This document shows positions 1 through 12,383 of a DNA stretch of 64,000 nt, piece after piece. The position numbers and the translations under genes are program-made. The stretch comes from Carya illinoinensis. Lineage: Eukaryota > Streptophyta > Magnoliopsida > Fagales > Juglandaceae. The notes beneath the pieces are model-generated. The model did not search any database. It saw only the letters and a program-made list of their open reading frames with translations, and was not told where the DNA came from. The stretch lies in NCBI RefSeq assembly GCF_018687715.1, contig NC_056762.1, forward strand, positions 23,295,364 through 23,359,363, read 5' to 3'. Numbering within the stretch: position 1 is the stretch's first letter; the number at the start of each line of letters is the position of its first letter.

Positions 1-1246
1 TCTTGGTTTGTCTCCGTTCGAAAGTGGGTAATTTATTACCCACGGCTACAGTGTAAAATACACTATTGCGTTGCTTTTCCTCCGCCGTTTGCAACGCCGC
101 AAGCTTTCGAAAAATACCGCATAGCATTGTAAGTATTTTCCAAACTCTGCTTTTAGATTTAAATATATTTTGCTCTTACAATAAATTATCTATTGGTTGG
201 TTGATTCTGGACTAAGTTCGAGGAGTTCGGGGGTCGGATGGATTGAAGACGGAGTTGCTTGGGTTGTCGATTTGTGATTGGTTGGTTGTTTTGTGCATTG
301 AGGTTGCATTTACATGGTGCATGCACGTGCATTTTATTTAATCAAGAAAAACTGGTTTTATTAGCGTAATGGATTTTCGGGTGCTTGTGTATCACGACCC
401 AAAGCTGAGATGGGGTATTATCTCGGTGGAGCTCCTCTGTTCACTCGGGAGCGTAATATATTGAGTGATGTCCCCTGGGTTGTCGCTGGGCGACAACGGG
501 AGCGGGCGAGATGGTAACGCTCTCGTACCGACTCCGTGGCCCTTCGCTGGCGAGGGCTAGAGGATGCTTGGCTACGAACGCGCGGGGCGTGGAAGTAGGC
601 ATCTCTCATTTAGGTGTCACACGCGTGGTCGTTACCCGCGGTGTGGCACAGGAGCCAGGGTGTGCGGATGACCCCTAGGGGAGGTCATGGTGCATACAGA
701 TTAATTGGTTGTTGGATATGAGTTGGATATGGGCCAAATGAGACTTTTGACGTGAATTAGAAAAAATATGTTTTTGGGGCCAAATGGGACTTTTGGCGTG
801 CGTGGAAAAATATGGTTTTACGGGTTATGTGTATTGGCATTACATCATGCATATTGTTTGAGTTTTAATATGCTTTTATCTAGTGGGGTTTAGATCTTAC
901 TTACCTGCAGCACCATTTTGGTACCGTAGATTTTGGTACAGAGTTCGAGGAGGAGGAGGAGGCCGCATCCCGGAGTTCTGAGTTGGAGTTTATGCTTTGT
1001 ATTTGGCTTTGAAACTATATTTGTAGTTTGTAATATTTTAATATGTATGTTTTGAACAGTTTTGTATTAAACAATGAAAATTCTGGTACTTAGTTTATGA
1101 CTTTGCTATCCGCTGCGTGTTTCTTCGTGCACATTTGTTACTTATACACACACTTGGCACTCATCGATAGGGTGGTGACCCGTGATGTCATCATCCGGAC
1201 GTCTTGATTTTCCCGTGTCTGTGCGTGGGGATTTTGGGGCGTCACA
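1..1246 (+). repeat. LTR fragment, family T (right part)
   Basis: This is the downstream part of a long terminal repeat cut by the window edge. It ends at 1246 with GGGGCGTCACA, the reverse complement of the TGTGACGCCCC start of the LTRs at 34661 and 40308. The segment carrying the CGTTTGCAACGCCGCAAGC stretch near 90, the ACTCCGTGGCCCTTCGCTGG stretch near 530 and the AGGGGAGGTCATGGTGCAT stretch near 678 is shared, in opposite orientation, with the solo LTR at 11796 and the LARD LTRs. No primer-binding site follows 1246, so this is a 3' LTR or solo LTR in plus sense. The flank begins CGTTG, the expected target duplication, but its partner lies outside the window. Confidence 0.85.
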
Positions 1247-1874
1247 CGTTGGCCCTAAGTGGAACTTTAGCAATGACGGCCAGCTTAGTAATTAAACTTC
1301 CAAAAGGGAGATTTAACTCTTTTTCCATATCTGAGCGATGAATAATGTGAATAACATGCCGTGTAAAATCAATAGGGACGCTAGTAGCGAGAGCATACAT
1401 AAAGTAAGCTCTCTCTAAGGAAATTTTTGTGTGACGACTAATACGCCATAGATTGGTCAGCACTATTTTGGCCAAAAGATGAAACCGATGAAGCATCTGA
1501 TGGAGAGCCAGTCTGTGAATTTTGGCAGTCCATTTGGGGCCATTGGGACCAACAAAGAGATTATGCATAACAGTCTTTGTTGGAGCCCCCATGCCCTTGT
1601 ATGGGTATAAAGGGGATTCCACCTCGGGAAGGGCAAACAAGCCGTAGAGAATAGCAGGAGAGACCTCAATTTGAATCCCTCGAATGATAGAAATGATGCT
1701 ATGATTATCTAAATTGAAGTGGGCTATGTTCAAATAAAATTCACGGACAACCTTGACACAAGGTGTGGGGGAGGCATGAGTAGGTTTCTCCCAACCTCTT
1801 TCAATGAATATACGGCAAATAAGTTGGAAGTCATCCATAGGGAAATCATTTATGCTTACCTCCCTTTCACCCAA
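1247..1874 (-). pseudogene. Plant transposon-protein-like ORF, C-terminal part
   Basis: A minus-strand frame of about 210 codons contains the segments VSINDFPMDDF, RGIQIEVSPAILYGLFALPE and KWTAKIHRL. These resemble the 'putative plant transposon protein' domain (PF20167) seen in retroelement accessory ORFs; this is recalled resemblance, not a search. The frame is cut at both sides by LTR insertions. Its apparent stop lies in the LTR ending at 1246, and its apparent first residues (MSES) come from the solo LTR beginning at 1875. The coding frame resumes beyond that LTR at 5284. Function is unknown. Confidence 0.55.
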
Positions 1875-2284
1875 TGACTCACTCAAAAATGAGTAGCACT
1901 GATGCTATCCCAAGTGCAGGAGGATGTCGTGTAATAATTAGGAATAAATTCCTAGATCGTCTCCTCAGGGAAAGTTACTTAGAAATCAAACTCGTTGAAA
2001 AGGTGAAAAACTTCACAAAGAGAAAATAAAATGATGGTATGTGCAATGGATGGAAAAGGGTACTAGTCATGGACTAGATTCACGTCTTTTGATTTTGATT
2101 TTCGGATTGGAATGTAAAGGACTAATAGATTAAACTCAGAAATTAATAAAATTAAATTAAGCATTAAACTAAATTAGAAAGTAATTGACAAAACATGAAC
2201 TGAAAATTGAAAATGCCCAAAACCAAGATTCTAGAATTCATTTTTGTAATTAAATCACAAATTCTCAAAATAACACATAACAAT

Positions 2285-2758
2285 ACCACAGAGGGCCTGG
2301 TTGGAGTTGGAGCCATTATTAGAGACTGCTGTGGGAGGGTCATGGGAACACTTAGAGCTCGAAGGGAAGTCACTCTATCTCCTTATGCTGCAGAGGCGTA
2401 TGCTTTGATGTTGGCTGTCCTGTTTTGTAAAGAGTCTGGTATCGGTGAGATCATGTTGGAAGGAGACTCTCTTCAGGTTGTCAAACAACTCAGGGGTAAA
2501 GAGGAAGACAGGAGCATAGGAGGACTCATAGTCGAGGACACAGTTTCTATTTTGAGGTCCTTTGTTACCTGGAGTGTGTGTCATACTAAAAGGGATGCTA
2601 ATGTGGCAGCACATGTGCTGGCCAAGAATGCCCTTTTGAGTGAATTTGATCGCTATGATCTAGAAGATATTCCTTGTTGTATTAAGCAAGTTGTTGCTAG
2701 TGATGCTTGTAACCTTTGACTTAATCCAATGAAGTGGTTCTTCTCAAAAAAAAAAAAA
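2285..2758 (+). mobile_element. 5'-truncated LINE with RNase H tail
   Basis: This fragment interrupts the solo LTR. It carries an RNase H (RVT_3-type) end: GAIIRDCCGRVMG, AEAYALMLAV, EGDSLQVVKQL and KRDANVAAHVLAKNAL, up to a TGA stop at 2717-2719. It ends in a run of A. AACAAT flanks it (2279-2284, and 2759-2764 overlapping the A run). The uninterrupted sequence exists in the other LTR-B copy near 33395-33415, which gives the empty site. The open frame starting at 2207 borrows its first 26 codons from the LTR, so that start is an artefact. The RNase H resembles that of the LINE at 42974-48696 but is not the same copy. Confidence 0.85.
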
Positions 2759-4140
2759 AACAATTGTAATCACTATTAAATGAAAACTTAAAGATGTGTG
2801 AAAAATAAATAACACAAAATAAGTAAACAGAAAATAAATTACCCTAACTTCTAAGCTAAACAAATCTCAAAAGTATTCCATAAATTTTAAACTGAAGTTA
2901 AATAAAATAGAGAACGAAAAGTCTAAACGAAAACTTCCTTTCACTATTCAATTGAAATTGAAAACAACAAGGAAACAACTTCTCACATATGACTCTTGAA
3001 AATTAATCTCTAAACCTTTAATAAAAACTTTAGAACAATTCCTCTACTCCCACGTATGATGTTTCAGAAAAATCAAAAACAAAAACAAAAGCTTAAAACC
3101 AAACCTTTCTTGCAATAAATTAAGGTAACACAATTAATTAAAACTTCTAAAACAATTTATTTTATTGCATGAAACAAAATAGCACACTTGATTAAAACTT
3201 CTAAAATAATTTCTTTTTGTTGCATGAAACAAAATAGCACACTTAATTAAAACTTCTAAAACAATTTCTTTTATTGCATGAAACAAACTAGTAATGAAAC
3301 AAACTAGCACACTTAATGGAAATTAAGGTATTACACTTAATGAAATACAATTCTAGAAAAAATCTTAATACACTAAAAAAAAATGCTAAAACAACAAAGC
3401 TTTGAAGCTAAAAGGAGAAACAAAATTTCCGAAAACAATAAGGAGCTAATTCTTTCAAGTACATATCAGAAAATTGGGTGTATTAAGTTGTGTTTGTCTA
3501 AGTTTTAGTTGTGTCTTTGTAAGCTTTGGATTGCACCCTTTTATAGCCGAACATCTTGGCTAGTTGCATCTCCATTCAATTGGTTTCACACTTCTATCTT
3601 GTATTCACACCTTAATTCAGTCACCTTTTGCATTCACACCTTAATTGGTTTCACATTTCAATCTTGCATTCACACTCAATTTATTTCACAATTCAGCCAC
3701 TTCTTGCATTTCTCTTAATTGCCGTGTCTTGCATTGCATTCCTCCTCTCTTATTTTATTCAATTGGTTTACTAATTCAAACCAAACAACCAAGTCTTCAT
3801 GCCTAACTTCTTGCCTAACTTCTTGCAAATTCATATACGGTTTCTTCATTGCCTCCCAGCCGACTTCTTCAATCTGTTTTCTTCAATTTCAGCACACAAC
3901 ACTCACCCACCTACTGCTTCTAGTCGGTCCAAACTCCCTCACAATTCATTCCCCCTTCAATCACCTCTCTCCTGCACCTCACTTACATCCAACCGACCTA
4001 CACACCTCCAGAAAAATAATTCCAGCCGACTTTAGCATTGGCCTACACGTCTCCCTTCAATTCCACACGTCTCCCTTCAATTCCAGCTAATCACCTCCCA
4101 CCGATTGCTCCTCTTTTTCGTCCAGCACAACACAACTCCC

Positions 4141-4158
4141 ATATATATATATATATAT
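4141..4158. repeat. (AT)n microsatellite
   Basis: Nine AT dinucleotides inside solo LTR-B. Confidence 0.9.
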
Positions 4159-5283
4159 CTTTAGATGGCTGCCATGTCAAATTCGGTGGAGAGGCAGCCT
4201 AATTCTTCAATGTAGATTCAGTAGACAGCAGCCTTCAATGACTTTCAGCTCATTCATTCCTTTTTTTTTTATTCAATCACATGCACATCACAATCTCCCT
4301 CTTCTCTCCAACTCATCTATTCAATCAAACACCGATTCCCTTCCCTCTAATTATGCACCGATTTATTCTTCACTCAATTCCAGCACAACATACTTTAATT
4401 CCAGCACATCATGCACTTTAATTTCAGCACATCATGCACTTTAATTTCAGCACATGTTTCTCTATATTTTCTTCTCATGGCCGTAGACATTGACCAAGCT
4501 TGCATGTGTCTCTCTATATTCCTTCATTTCGGTGGACAAAGGCTGACTTTTTCAATGTTAAATTTGGTGGAGCAGCAGCCTTCTTCTTCCTTCATTTCGG
4601 TGGAGACAGCAGCAACCTTTGATTGCACCAATCCATCACATGTTCCTCACCTTAATTTAGCTGCACCAACCGATGTAAGTTAAGCCAAACAAGTAGCCTT
4701 TCAATTAATGTATAATTTAGGTGGGTTGGAAATGAGTTGGTGGATTTGTGGGGTGATTGGTGTAGCTGTGTATGAGGTTAGATGGATTTGGGATTGTTTA
4801 AATGGTGGGAAAGCTCAAGACAAAGTATAAACAAGGCATGAACATAATGAACTATGGTATGCATGAAAAATGGAGATGGAGATTAAAAAGAAAACACTCA
4901 ACAACAAAATAACATAAATGAAAGATTAGCTTGAGCAACTTCCATTCAAAGATGGCAAGAAGTGCTTCTATCTTTTGAGGTTCATGAATTGAACCCAAAA
5001 GATGGAAAGATAGCTCAAGAAACTTTATGAACATGAAGAACAAGAAAAACAATGGTATAAATGCAAATGATAATGGAAAGCAAGAAAAATTATGGAGTAG
5101 AATGCACAGTAATCAATAGTTGGTAGAATTCAAGCAGAAATTCATGCTTTTAATCAATTAAAATCACAACTTTGATTTATTCATTTTAACCATTTTTCCA
5201 TTTAAAACCAATAATAATGTCATGATGAATTTAAAATACATTGGTTTTAAATAGCTAAAATATACAATATTTCAGCTCAATCA

Positions 5284-5521
5284 CCCAACACGGATCTCTT
5301 GGAGAATGTATTCATATATGCATTCTCAGCTTCAACAGAAGTGAAGCGATCAGGAGTGGGACCTGTGGGAGCAGTCAAAGATGGAGATGGAGATGGAGGA
5401 GGAGCTGAAGTTTCTCCTAATTGAACGTGTTCAAGTCATGGTACATCCTCACTTGAGGAGTTCTTAAATAGCACGGAAGGAGTGATCTCTTTGCACTTTG
5501 CCCTTTCTTTGAACCTCATAT
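5284..5521 (-). pseudogene. Plant transposon-protein-like ORF, N-terminal part
   Basis: On the minus strand a frame begins MRFKERAKCKEITPS, passes one TGA stop near 5438, and runs through a Pro/Ser-rich segment (SAPPPSPSPS) to FTSVEAENAYMNTFSKRS at the edge of solo LTR-B. It continues in frame into the 1247-1874 piece if the LTR and one copy of the CCCAA duplication are ignored. The two pieces therefore come from one ORF split by the LTR. The ORF was already damaged by the TGA or acquired it later. Function is unknown. Confidence 0.5.
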
Positions 5522-7489
5522 GGAGCAATAAATAACCAAGTCAAAAAAAATATTTTCCAAAATTAGAATGTAAGATTCGATTGATATTAAAATGCCTTTT
5601 GTTTATTCTATTTAATTTTTCTTTTTAGGTTTTGTTTATTATTTGTTTGTTTAAGAAAAATATGAGAACTACTCATGCTTAAGAGCTTACTATGTGTATA
5701 AGAGAACCCTTAAAAACAACCTAAAAAAAAAAAATCTGAGATGAGTCACGAAATAACACAAACACTTGGGGTGCACCAATGAGAAAAAAAAAAAAAAGCC
5801 ATAAGCCCATGAGCTACACAACCTTGTCCTCAATACATGTATAGAGTATATATAACAACAAAACAATAACCCATTTATGGCAAGTCAGCTCAACAAAACA
5901 ACCCAATGCTTGTTAAAATCAAAACCCTCCACACATACTTCATCTATCCACATGCCGACATAAAACTGGAAAAAGAAACAAACAAAAATCAGTGGATTCG
6001 AGTATACTTACCCTGATGATGGAAAATGAAGAGAGGAAAATGAAAGGGGCGCCGTGAAATGGGTTTTGCGTGAAGGAGCCAAGAGACCATGAAAATGGGT
6101 ATAAAGAAGGGGGCTTAGTTTTGGGGGTTGGGAGCAAGTGGGAGAGGCAGCAGATGGGTTTTAAGTCTTTAAGGCTTGACCCTCCCGTGCATGTGCTAGG
6201 TCATAAAGTCCCACTGGGACTTATACACTTTGTTTTAGAATAAAAACTCAGTACACCATATGGACCCAAAATACAAACTCTATAATTTTATTTTTGGATT
6301 TATTTAATACATTAAAAAAAAATATTTTTGCAAAGATCCAGGAAGAAGAATTTGTTTTTTAAACAAAAAAAACATTTCCTTTTTTTTTTTTTTTTTTTTT
6401 GTAAATATGAATGAGAAAAACAAAATAACATGCCTATAATTACCTCAGTTCAACCATGGCAGAAATTACACAAAAAAAAAAAAATACTAATCTTTAGCAC
6501 ACTCATGTTGCAACAGTCACTTTGGATGTTCACTCCTCATAACATTATCAATGTCAAAGTTCATGTAAGTGTGTGAGTAAGTATACTTATACCATAGCAT
6601 TTTATGAACTCCTTTCTTCAATATGTTTTTGATACCTTTATTCATGAATGATTACTTCTTATAGATGCTCACAAGAGATTGTTGCTTCACCTTAAAAGTC
6701 AAACTTTATGCTAGGGCCTATATACATGAGCATCTCCTCCAAATACTAGTTTGTACACTCCCTTTTTGTGTTCATGTTTGTTGATCATGTTTTTCCATAA
6801 TGATTAGAGCAAAAATTTTTTCTATAAGAACTTAAGGTGGTAGATTCGTGTAGGGTGTTTGTCTTTTTTCGAAATGAATTAACACCGACTTTTTCTATAT
6901 GGATCAACTCTTTGTGTTTAGCAAGAGAAGAGCTCTTTATCGATGTACTAGATTCAACTAGTATTAGTCAATTCAAGACATGAACTCCCTCTTTTATGAG
7001 CATCTTTAAAAAAAAGTGAATTTTAATTATATTATACTTACATATAAGTTCCTCTCAGTGCTTTGTAAATGAACTTTGCCAAGATGACCTATAGGGATAG
7101 TATGCTTAAAGTGTACTGCACAAAGAAGAGCAGTGCATAAGATCAGAAATTTTAAAAGTAATGCCACACATGCTCAAACCTTGATTTATCAAACATGTAC
7201 ATTAATCAAAATAAACCAACCAACACATTTTTTTAATAAATATTTTCTAATTAAAAAAAAACTTCAAATTTTTTTTATTAGTATATATATAATTTTTTTT
7301 ATATAAACAAACATAGAAGAACCAAAACAATTTTTATCCTTTTTAATGAAATATGTATATGTATATTTTTAGAAACTGAAACATAAACGCATCAAACTAA
7401 CTAAAAAAAAAAGAAATAGAAAAAAATGCACATCCTAAACTAGTATAATAGAATGCCTTTTACTTACATACACCAATGGCTTTACTTAA
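5522..7489. other. AT-rich stretch without recognisable gene
   Basis: Long A and T runs occur (near 5785, 6380 and 6470). No coding frame has recognisable similarity. The 3' LTR of the copia element at 7490 would be expected in this stretch, but I could not find a match to its 5' LTR (21741-22562), so that end is deleted or too diverged. Confidence 0.5.
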
Positions 7490-8944
7490 GAACTCAAACC
7501 TAAGACCATCCAAAGGTTTTAGTAAACAAGTCAGCCAGTTGATGTTTAGTAGACACATGTTCCAAGGATACTTTTTTAGATTCAACCAAGTCTCTTATAA
7601 AATTATGTCTGATGTCAATGCATGTGCTTGGTTCAAGAGTGCTGAATAGGATTTTTGGAAATACTTATAGCACTTGAATTATCACAATATATTGCCATAG
7701 TATCTTGAGAAAAACCATAATCATCAAGCATTTTTTTCATCCATAAAAGCTGTGTACAACAACTCCCTGCAGCTATGTATTCGGCTTCAACAATAGTTAA
7801 GGAGATTGGGTTTTGCTTTTTACTCATCCAAGCTACAAGATTTCCACCTATATAAAAACACCCACCCATAGTACTCTTCAGATCATCAGCATTACCAGCC
7901 CAATCCATATCCGCATAGCCAACAAGTGTAAGGTTACTATCTTTGGAGTACCATATCCCATAATCAATAGTTGTATTAAGATATTTTATGATTCTTTTTA
8001 CTGCAGTAAGATGGGATTCTTTAGGATTAGCTTGAAATCTAGCACACACCAACACTAAAAGCTATATCGGGTCTACTTGCTGTAATATATAATAGACTTC
8101 CTATCATACTTCTATAAAGAGTGGGATCAATATTTTTACCTGTAGAGTCATTGCTGATTTTTACTGAAGTGCTCATGGGAGTGCGAGCATTGCTTTTTCC
8201 TTCCATTCCAAACTTTTTCACAAGATCTCTTGCATACTTAGATTGTGAAATAAAAATTCCTTCTTTACATTGTTTTACTTGAATACCCAAGAAAAAACTT
8301 AACTCGCCAATATTACTCATCTCAAATTCATATTTCATTTCATTTGCAAAGTCATATGCAAGAGATTCGAGTGTTTCATCTCAAATTCATATTTCATTTC
8401 ATTTGCAAAGTTATATGCAAGAGATTTGAGTGTTGCTCCAAAAACAATATCATTAACATAGACTTGTGCAATTAAGAGTTGTTTACCTGATCTCCTTATG
8501 AAAAAATTCCTATTAGCTTGTCCTCTAACATAGTCGTGATCAAGTAAGTAAGCTGGTAGCCTTTCATACCAAGCTCGAGGTGCTTGTTTTAGTCCATATA
8601 AAGCTTTCTTCAACCTGTAAACATATTCAAGATAGAGATGATTAATAAATCCTTTAGGTTGTTCAACATATACCTCTTATTGTAACACTCCATTTAAGAA
8701 GGCACTCTTGACATCCATTTGATAGAATTTGAAGTCTAGACGACAAGCAAGTGCAAGTAGAATACGGACAGATTCTAGCTAGGCCACAGGAGCAAATTAT
8801 TCATCAAAATCAATCCCTTATACTTGTGTGTAACCTTGTGCAACCAGCCTTGCTTTATTCCTCACAATAGTGCCATTCTCATTGGACTTGTTCTTAAAGA
8901 TCTACTCAGTCCCAATGATGTTATAATTTTCTGGTCTAGGAGCT
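7490..8944 (-). pseudogene. Ty1/copia reverse transcriptase and RNase H, C-terminal part
   Basis: Minus-strand frames give RT segments LKKALYGLKQAPRAWYERL and LLIAQVYVNDIVFGA (the YVDD box reads YVND), then ARTPMSTSVKIS, ITASRPDIAFSVG and the RNase H part YADMDWAGN, SMGG-like, EAEYIAAGSCCTQLLWMK, TKHIDIRH and HQLADLFTK. Breaks include a 59-bp tandem duplication (8317-8434) that shifts frame and a TGA in place of the Arg codon before TKHID near 7630. There are also stops near 8780 and 8900. The piece ends at the insertion of Athila A. The catalytic YVDD box is altered, so it would be inactive even without the breaks. Confidence 0.85.
8317..8434. repeat. 59-bp tandem duplication in copia RT
   Basis: Two head-to-tail units (8317-8375 and 8376-8434) begin TCATCTCAAATTCATATTTC and differ at only a few sites. 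The period is not a multiple of three, so it breaks the RT frame. Confidence 0.9.
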
Positions 8945-8949
8945 AACTC

Positions 8950-10201
8950 TGACTCGTGGTCGAATGTGCTTCCAAGTATAGAAGTGTCAAGTTGTATCAA
9001 GGATAAGTCCAGAATCGTATTCCACAGGGACAATGGGTTATCAAAGCGTATAAGAGATTTGTGAGTAACAAATGAATCAAGTATGAGAGATAAATGCAAT
9101 GCAAAAAGATAATCGAAGTTGAAATTAGAGTTTCTAAAAAAAAAAATTAACGAACACTTGGGTTGGGTATGAGACTCTCTTTATTTCGGATTCTAGATAA
9201 TTTTCTCGATTAACAATCCAATCAAGGCAGTGCTAATCGGAAGATAAAAAGTTAAGCTCAAGTTTTGCAATATTTTCCTAAGGGATTCTCTACTTTACTA
9301 GTCAAACACACATTAACAAACAATTGAGAGAGGCCTTGATAGTTTTCAATCTTTTGTTGTGCTTTACGTCAACAACAAAACAAGAGCAAAAGTCGTAATC
9401 TATTTTCAATTTAAATCCGACTAGTAACATAGTGAAATCAACAATTATCAACAAAATATTGCATCGATCTAGAATCCAAAACAAATCACGTCCCATTCCA
9501 CAACCCAAGTTTTAGAAATTAGCTAGACATGATATTTCTAGCAATAAAAATTAATCTAAGTTGAATCATGATAAAATCTAAGAGAAAATTTCCAAACGAA
9601 ATAAATCCTAGAGATGCTGCATGCAGGACAACTAAAGTAAAATGAAAACTGAAAACGTAGAGCCTAAGCTTCATCCGTCCGTAAACGTCCAAACTAAGAG
9701 CAGAAAAAAAAATAAATGAAAAACGAGAGTGCGAACGCGTCTACTCTCCCCTGGACTAAAACATAAAATAAAATAAGAAGCAAAACTGAAAGTAAGAACC
9801 AGAAAATAAATTCCAGCCGCCTACTATCTAAAAGCAAAGCAAGAATGGAATAAAATCAACACCAGCCGCCCCAAAATTATAAACAAAAAGTAAAGAAAAT
9901 AAAACTCAACTACTCTACTGCTGCTCCTAGAACCGAAAATGAAAAGAGGAAGAATAATAATTCCAAAAACAGCCGCCTTGCATCTAAACTAAAAGAAAAG
10001 AAATAAAATTCCTAAGAACAAAACTAAGAACTACCCTCCTCCAGGTCTGAACGAAAAGCAAGAAAAAAAACTTCAAAACTAAGCTACTACTGTAGCCGAA
10101 TGAAAATGAAAGAAACAATGAAAACAAGCTAAGCTACTGCTGTAGCCGAGTGAAAATGAAAGAAACAATAAAAACAAGCTAAGCTACTCTGTTTTGTGTT
10201 G
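8950..10201 (-). repeat. Truncated 3' LTR of Athila A
   Basis: Matches 16055-17326 of the 5' LTR, starting TGACTCGTGGTCG. The match ends after GTTTTGTGTTG, where pol sequence begins abruptly. About 965 bp present at 17327-18291 in the intact LTR is absent here. The copies differ by scattered substitutions and small indels, for example a 13-bp gap near 9090 versus 16200, so this element is older than the LARD. Confidence 0.88.
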
Positions 10202-11795
10202 TACAATAACACTTTTTGATTAGACTCAACAGTCTTACGTTGGATGTGTTTGTCATGGAAGTTCTTCATTCTTTCTTTGGTCAACTTAGAGTTGTTGTAG
10301 GCATCCATCCTCAACTCATCTAACTCAGACAACTGCAATTTTCTCACACAACCAGCTTTATTAATGTTAAAATTGCATTGCTTAATGGCCCAATACGCTC
10401 TATGTTCCAACTCTACAGGCAAATGGCAAGCCTTACCATACACTAGTCTATATGGAGACATGCCCAAAATGGTTTTAAAGGTTGTTCTATAAGCCCACAA
10501 GGCATCAGATAATCTCAAAGACCAATCCTTCCTGTTTGGGTTAACTGTTTTTTCAAGAATGTTTTTAATCTCCCTATTTGCTAGTTCAGCTTGTCCTTTG
10601 GTTTGAGGATGATAGGGAGTAGAGATTTTGTGATGGATACCATACTTCTTCATTAAGGCCGAGAAATGCTTGTTACAAAAGTGGGTGTCATTATCACTGA
10701 TTACGGCTTTAGGCATGCCAAACCTTGCAAAAATGTTTTCTTTCAAAAATTTTAAAACAATTTGATGATCATTAGATTTGCAAGGGACTGCCTCAACCCA
10801 CTTAGAAACATAGTCAACAACAAGCAAAATGTATAAATAGCCATAAGAAGAAGGAAATGGTCCGATAAAATCTATCCCCCAACAATCAAAAATTTCAATC
10901 AGTAGTATGGGTTGCATAGGCATCATATTTCTCCTAGTGATTCCTCCTAATTTCTGACAAGGTTCACAAGTTTTACAAAAACTAAAGGCATCCTTGAACA
11001 TGGTTGGCCAGTAAAATCCGCTTTGAAGAATTTTGGCCACTGTTTTGTGGGCTGAAAAATGCCCACCACAAGCTTCCGTATGGCAAAAATTTAAGACACC
11101 AGAAATTTCATCATTGGGCACACACTTCCTAATGATTTGATCTGGACAATACTTGAAAAGGTAAGGATCATCATAGAAGAACGATCTCACCTCATGCATG
11201 AATTTCCGTATATCTTGAGCGCTCCAATGAGGTGGTGTTTGTCCTGTCACCAAGAAATTCACTATATCAGCAAACCAAGGCAAATTTTCAACTAACATAA
11301 GATGTTCATCAGGAAAAGAATCAAGAAAAGGTGTCGGTTGTTCAGTTTCAGCAACTGTGAGCCTAGACAAATGGTCGGCTACCACATTCTCTACTCCTTT
11401 CTTGTCCTTGATGATAATATTGAACTCCTGGAGTAAAAGTATCCATCTAATCAACCTTGGTTTTGCATCTTTCTTTTTCAATAAATACTTGAGAGCTGCA
11501 TGGACAGTAAAGATGACTATAGGAGAACCAAGAATATATGCACGAAACTTCTCTAAAGCAAATACCACAGCAAGTAATTCTTTTTCAGTAGTAGAATAAT
11601 TTTTTTGAGCAAAATTTAAAGTTTTACTTGCATAGTAAATGACATAAGGAAGTTTGTTCCTACGCTGTCCAAGAACAGCTCCTATAGCAAAATCATTTGC
11701 ATTACACATGATTTCAAAAGAAAGTGACCAATCAGGAGGTTGAAGAATAGGAACAGTGGTTAGCAAAGTCTTAAGCCGACAAAAAGCTTCTTGAC
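10202..11795 (-). pseudogene. Athila A pol: RNase H and integrase
   Basis: A long open minus frame codes for RNase H (about residues 30-155) and integrase (about 230-500). Integrase shows the HHCC zinc motif ([19 protein letters not shown]) and DDE residues in [16 protein letters not shown] and [11 protein letters not shown], then an Athila-type tail. RNase H has lost two expected catalytic aspartates: the CDAS-like motif reads CNAN, and the TDHAAL-like motif reads TVHAAL. The frame is fused at its N-terminal side to solo LTR sequence at 11795 and at its C-terminal side to LTR sequence by the deletion at 10201. It is open yet non-functional. Confidence 0.87.
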
Positions 11796-12255
11796 TGTGG
11801 CGCCCCCAAATCCCCACGCCCGAACACGGGGAAATCGAGACGTCCGGATAGTGACAACCCGGGTCACCACCCTATCGACGGGTGCCAAGTGTGTGCAAAG
11901 GCAAGAAATGTGCACGAAAGAACACGCAGCGGATAACAAAAGTCATAACTAAGTACCAGAATTTTTCTTAACGTAATACACGCTGTTTAAAACGTACATA
12001 GATAAAATATTACAAAAACACAAATACAGTTTTAAACAAATATAAAACATAGCATCAGCAACCCGGCGGAGCCGCATCCTCGGGCTCAGCCTCCTCCTCT
12101 TCGTCCTCTACCTCTGCGCCAAAAGCTACGGAACCAAGAATGGTACCGCAGGTAAGTAAAACCCAAACACTACCAGATAAAAACACATAAAACTCAAACA
12201 AGATGCATGAAACATGCCCAATGCACAAAGCCCATAAAACACAAGTTTTCCACAC

Positions 12256-12383
12256 ACGCCAAAAACCCATTTGGCCCAAAAACACACGACCTTTCTAACT
12301 AACACGCCAAAAGTCACATTTGGCTCAATATCTCGCCAAAAGTCCATTTGGCCCAATACCACGCCAAAAGTCCCATTTGGCCT
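12256..12383. repeat. Palindromic sub-repeat array in family T LTR (4 units)
   Basis: Four copies of a unit of the form GCCAAAAGTCC(C)ATTTGGC, each a short imperfect inverted repeat, separated by variable spacers. Six or so related units lie at 35117-35283 and 40764-40930, and two at about 731-802. Confidence 0.85.

Larger units (their letters stand above)
1875..5283 (-). repeat. Solo LTR, family B, first copy
   Basis: A long repeat begins TGACTCACTC and ends GCTCAATCA, so on the minus strand it runs TGATTGAGC to GAGTGAGTCA. It is flanked by a perfect 5-bp duplication CCCAA (1870-1874 and 5284-5288). It matches the plus-sense copy at 30961-33812 along its length, for example the ACACGACATCCTCC block near 1926 and the TTTAAATAGC block near 5246. 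There is no internal region, so this is a solo LTR left by LTR-LTR recombination. It is longer than the other copy mainly because of the LINE fragment at 2285. The many short frames inside it are not credible genes. Confidence 0.85.

Noticed and set aside
3509..4683. Several plus-strand frames in a row suggesting a small gene cluster
   Set aside because: They fall wholly inside solo LTR-B, are Ser/Phe/His-rich and have no conserved features.
5940..6137. 65-codon minus-strand frame
   Set aside because: Isolated, without motifs, and in a stretch with no other coding signs.
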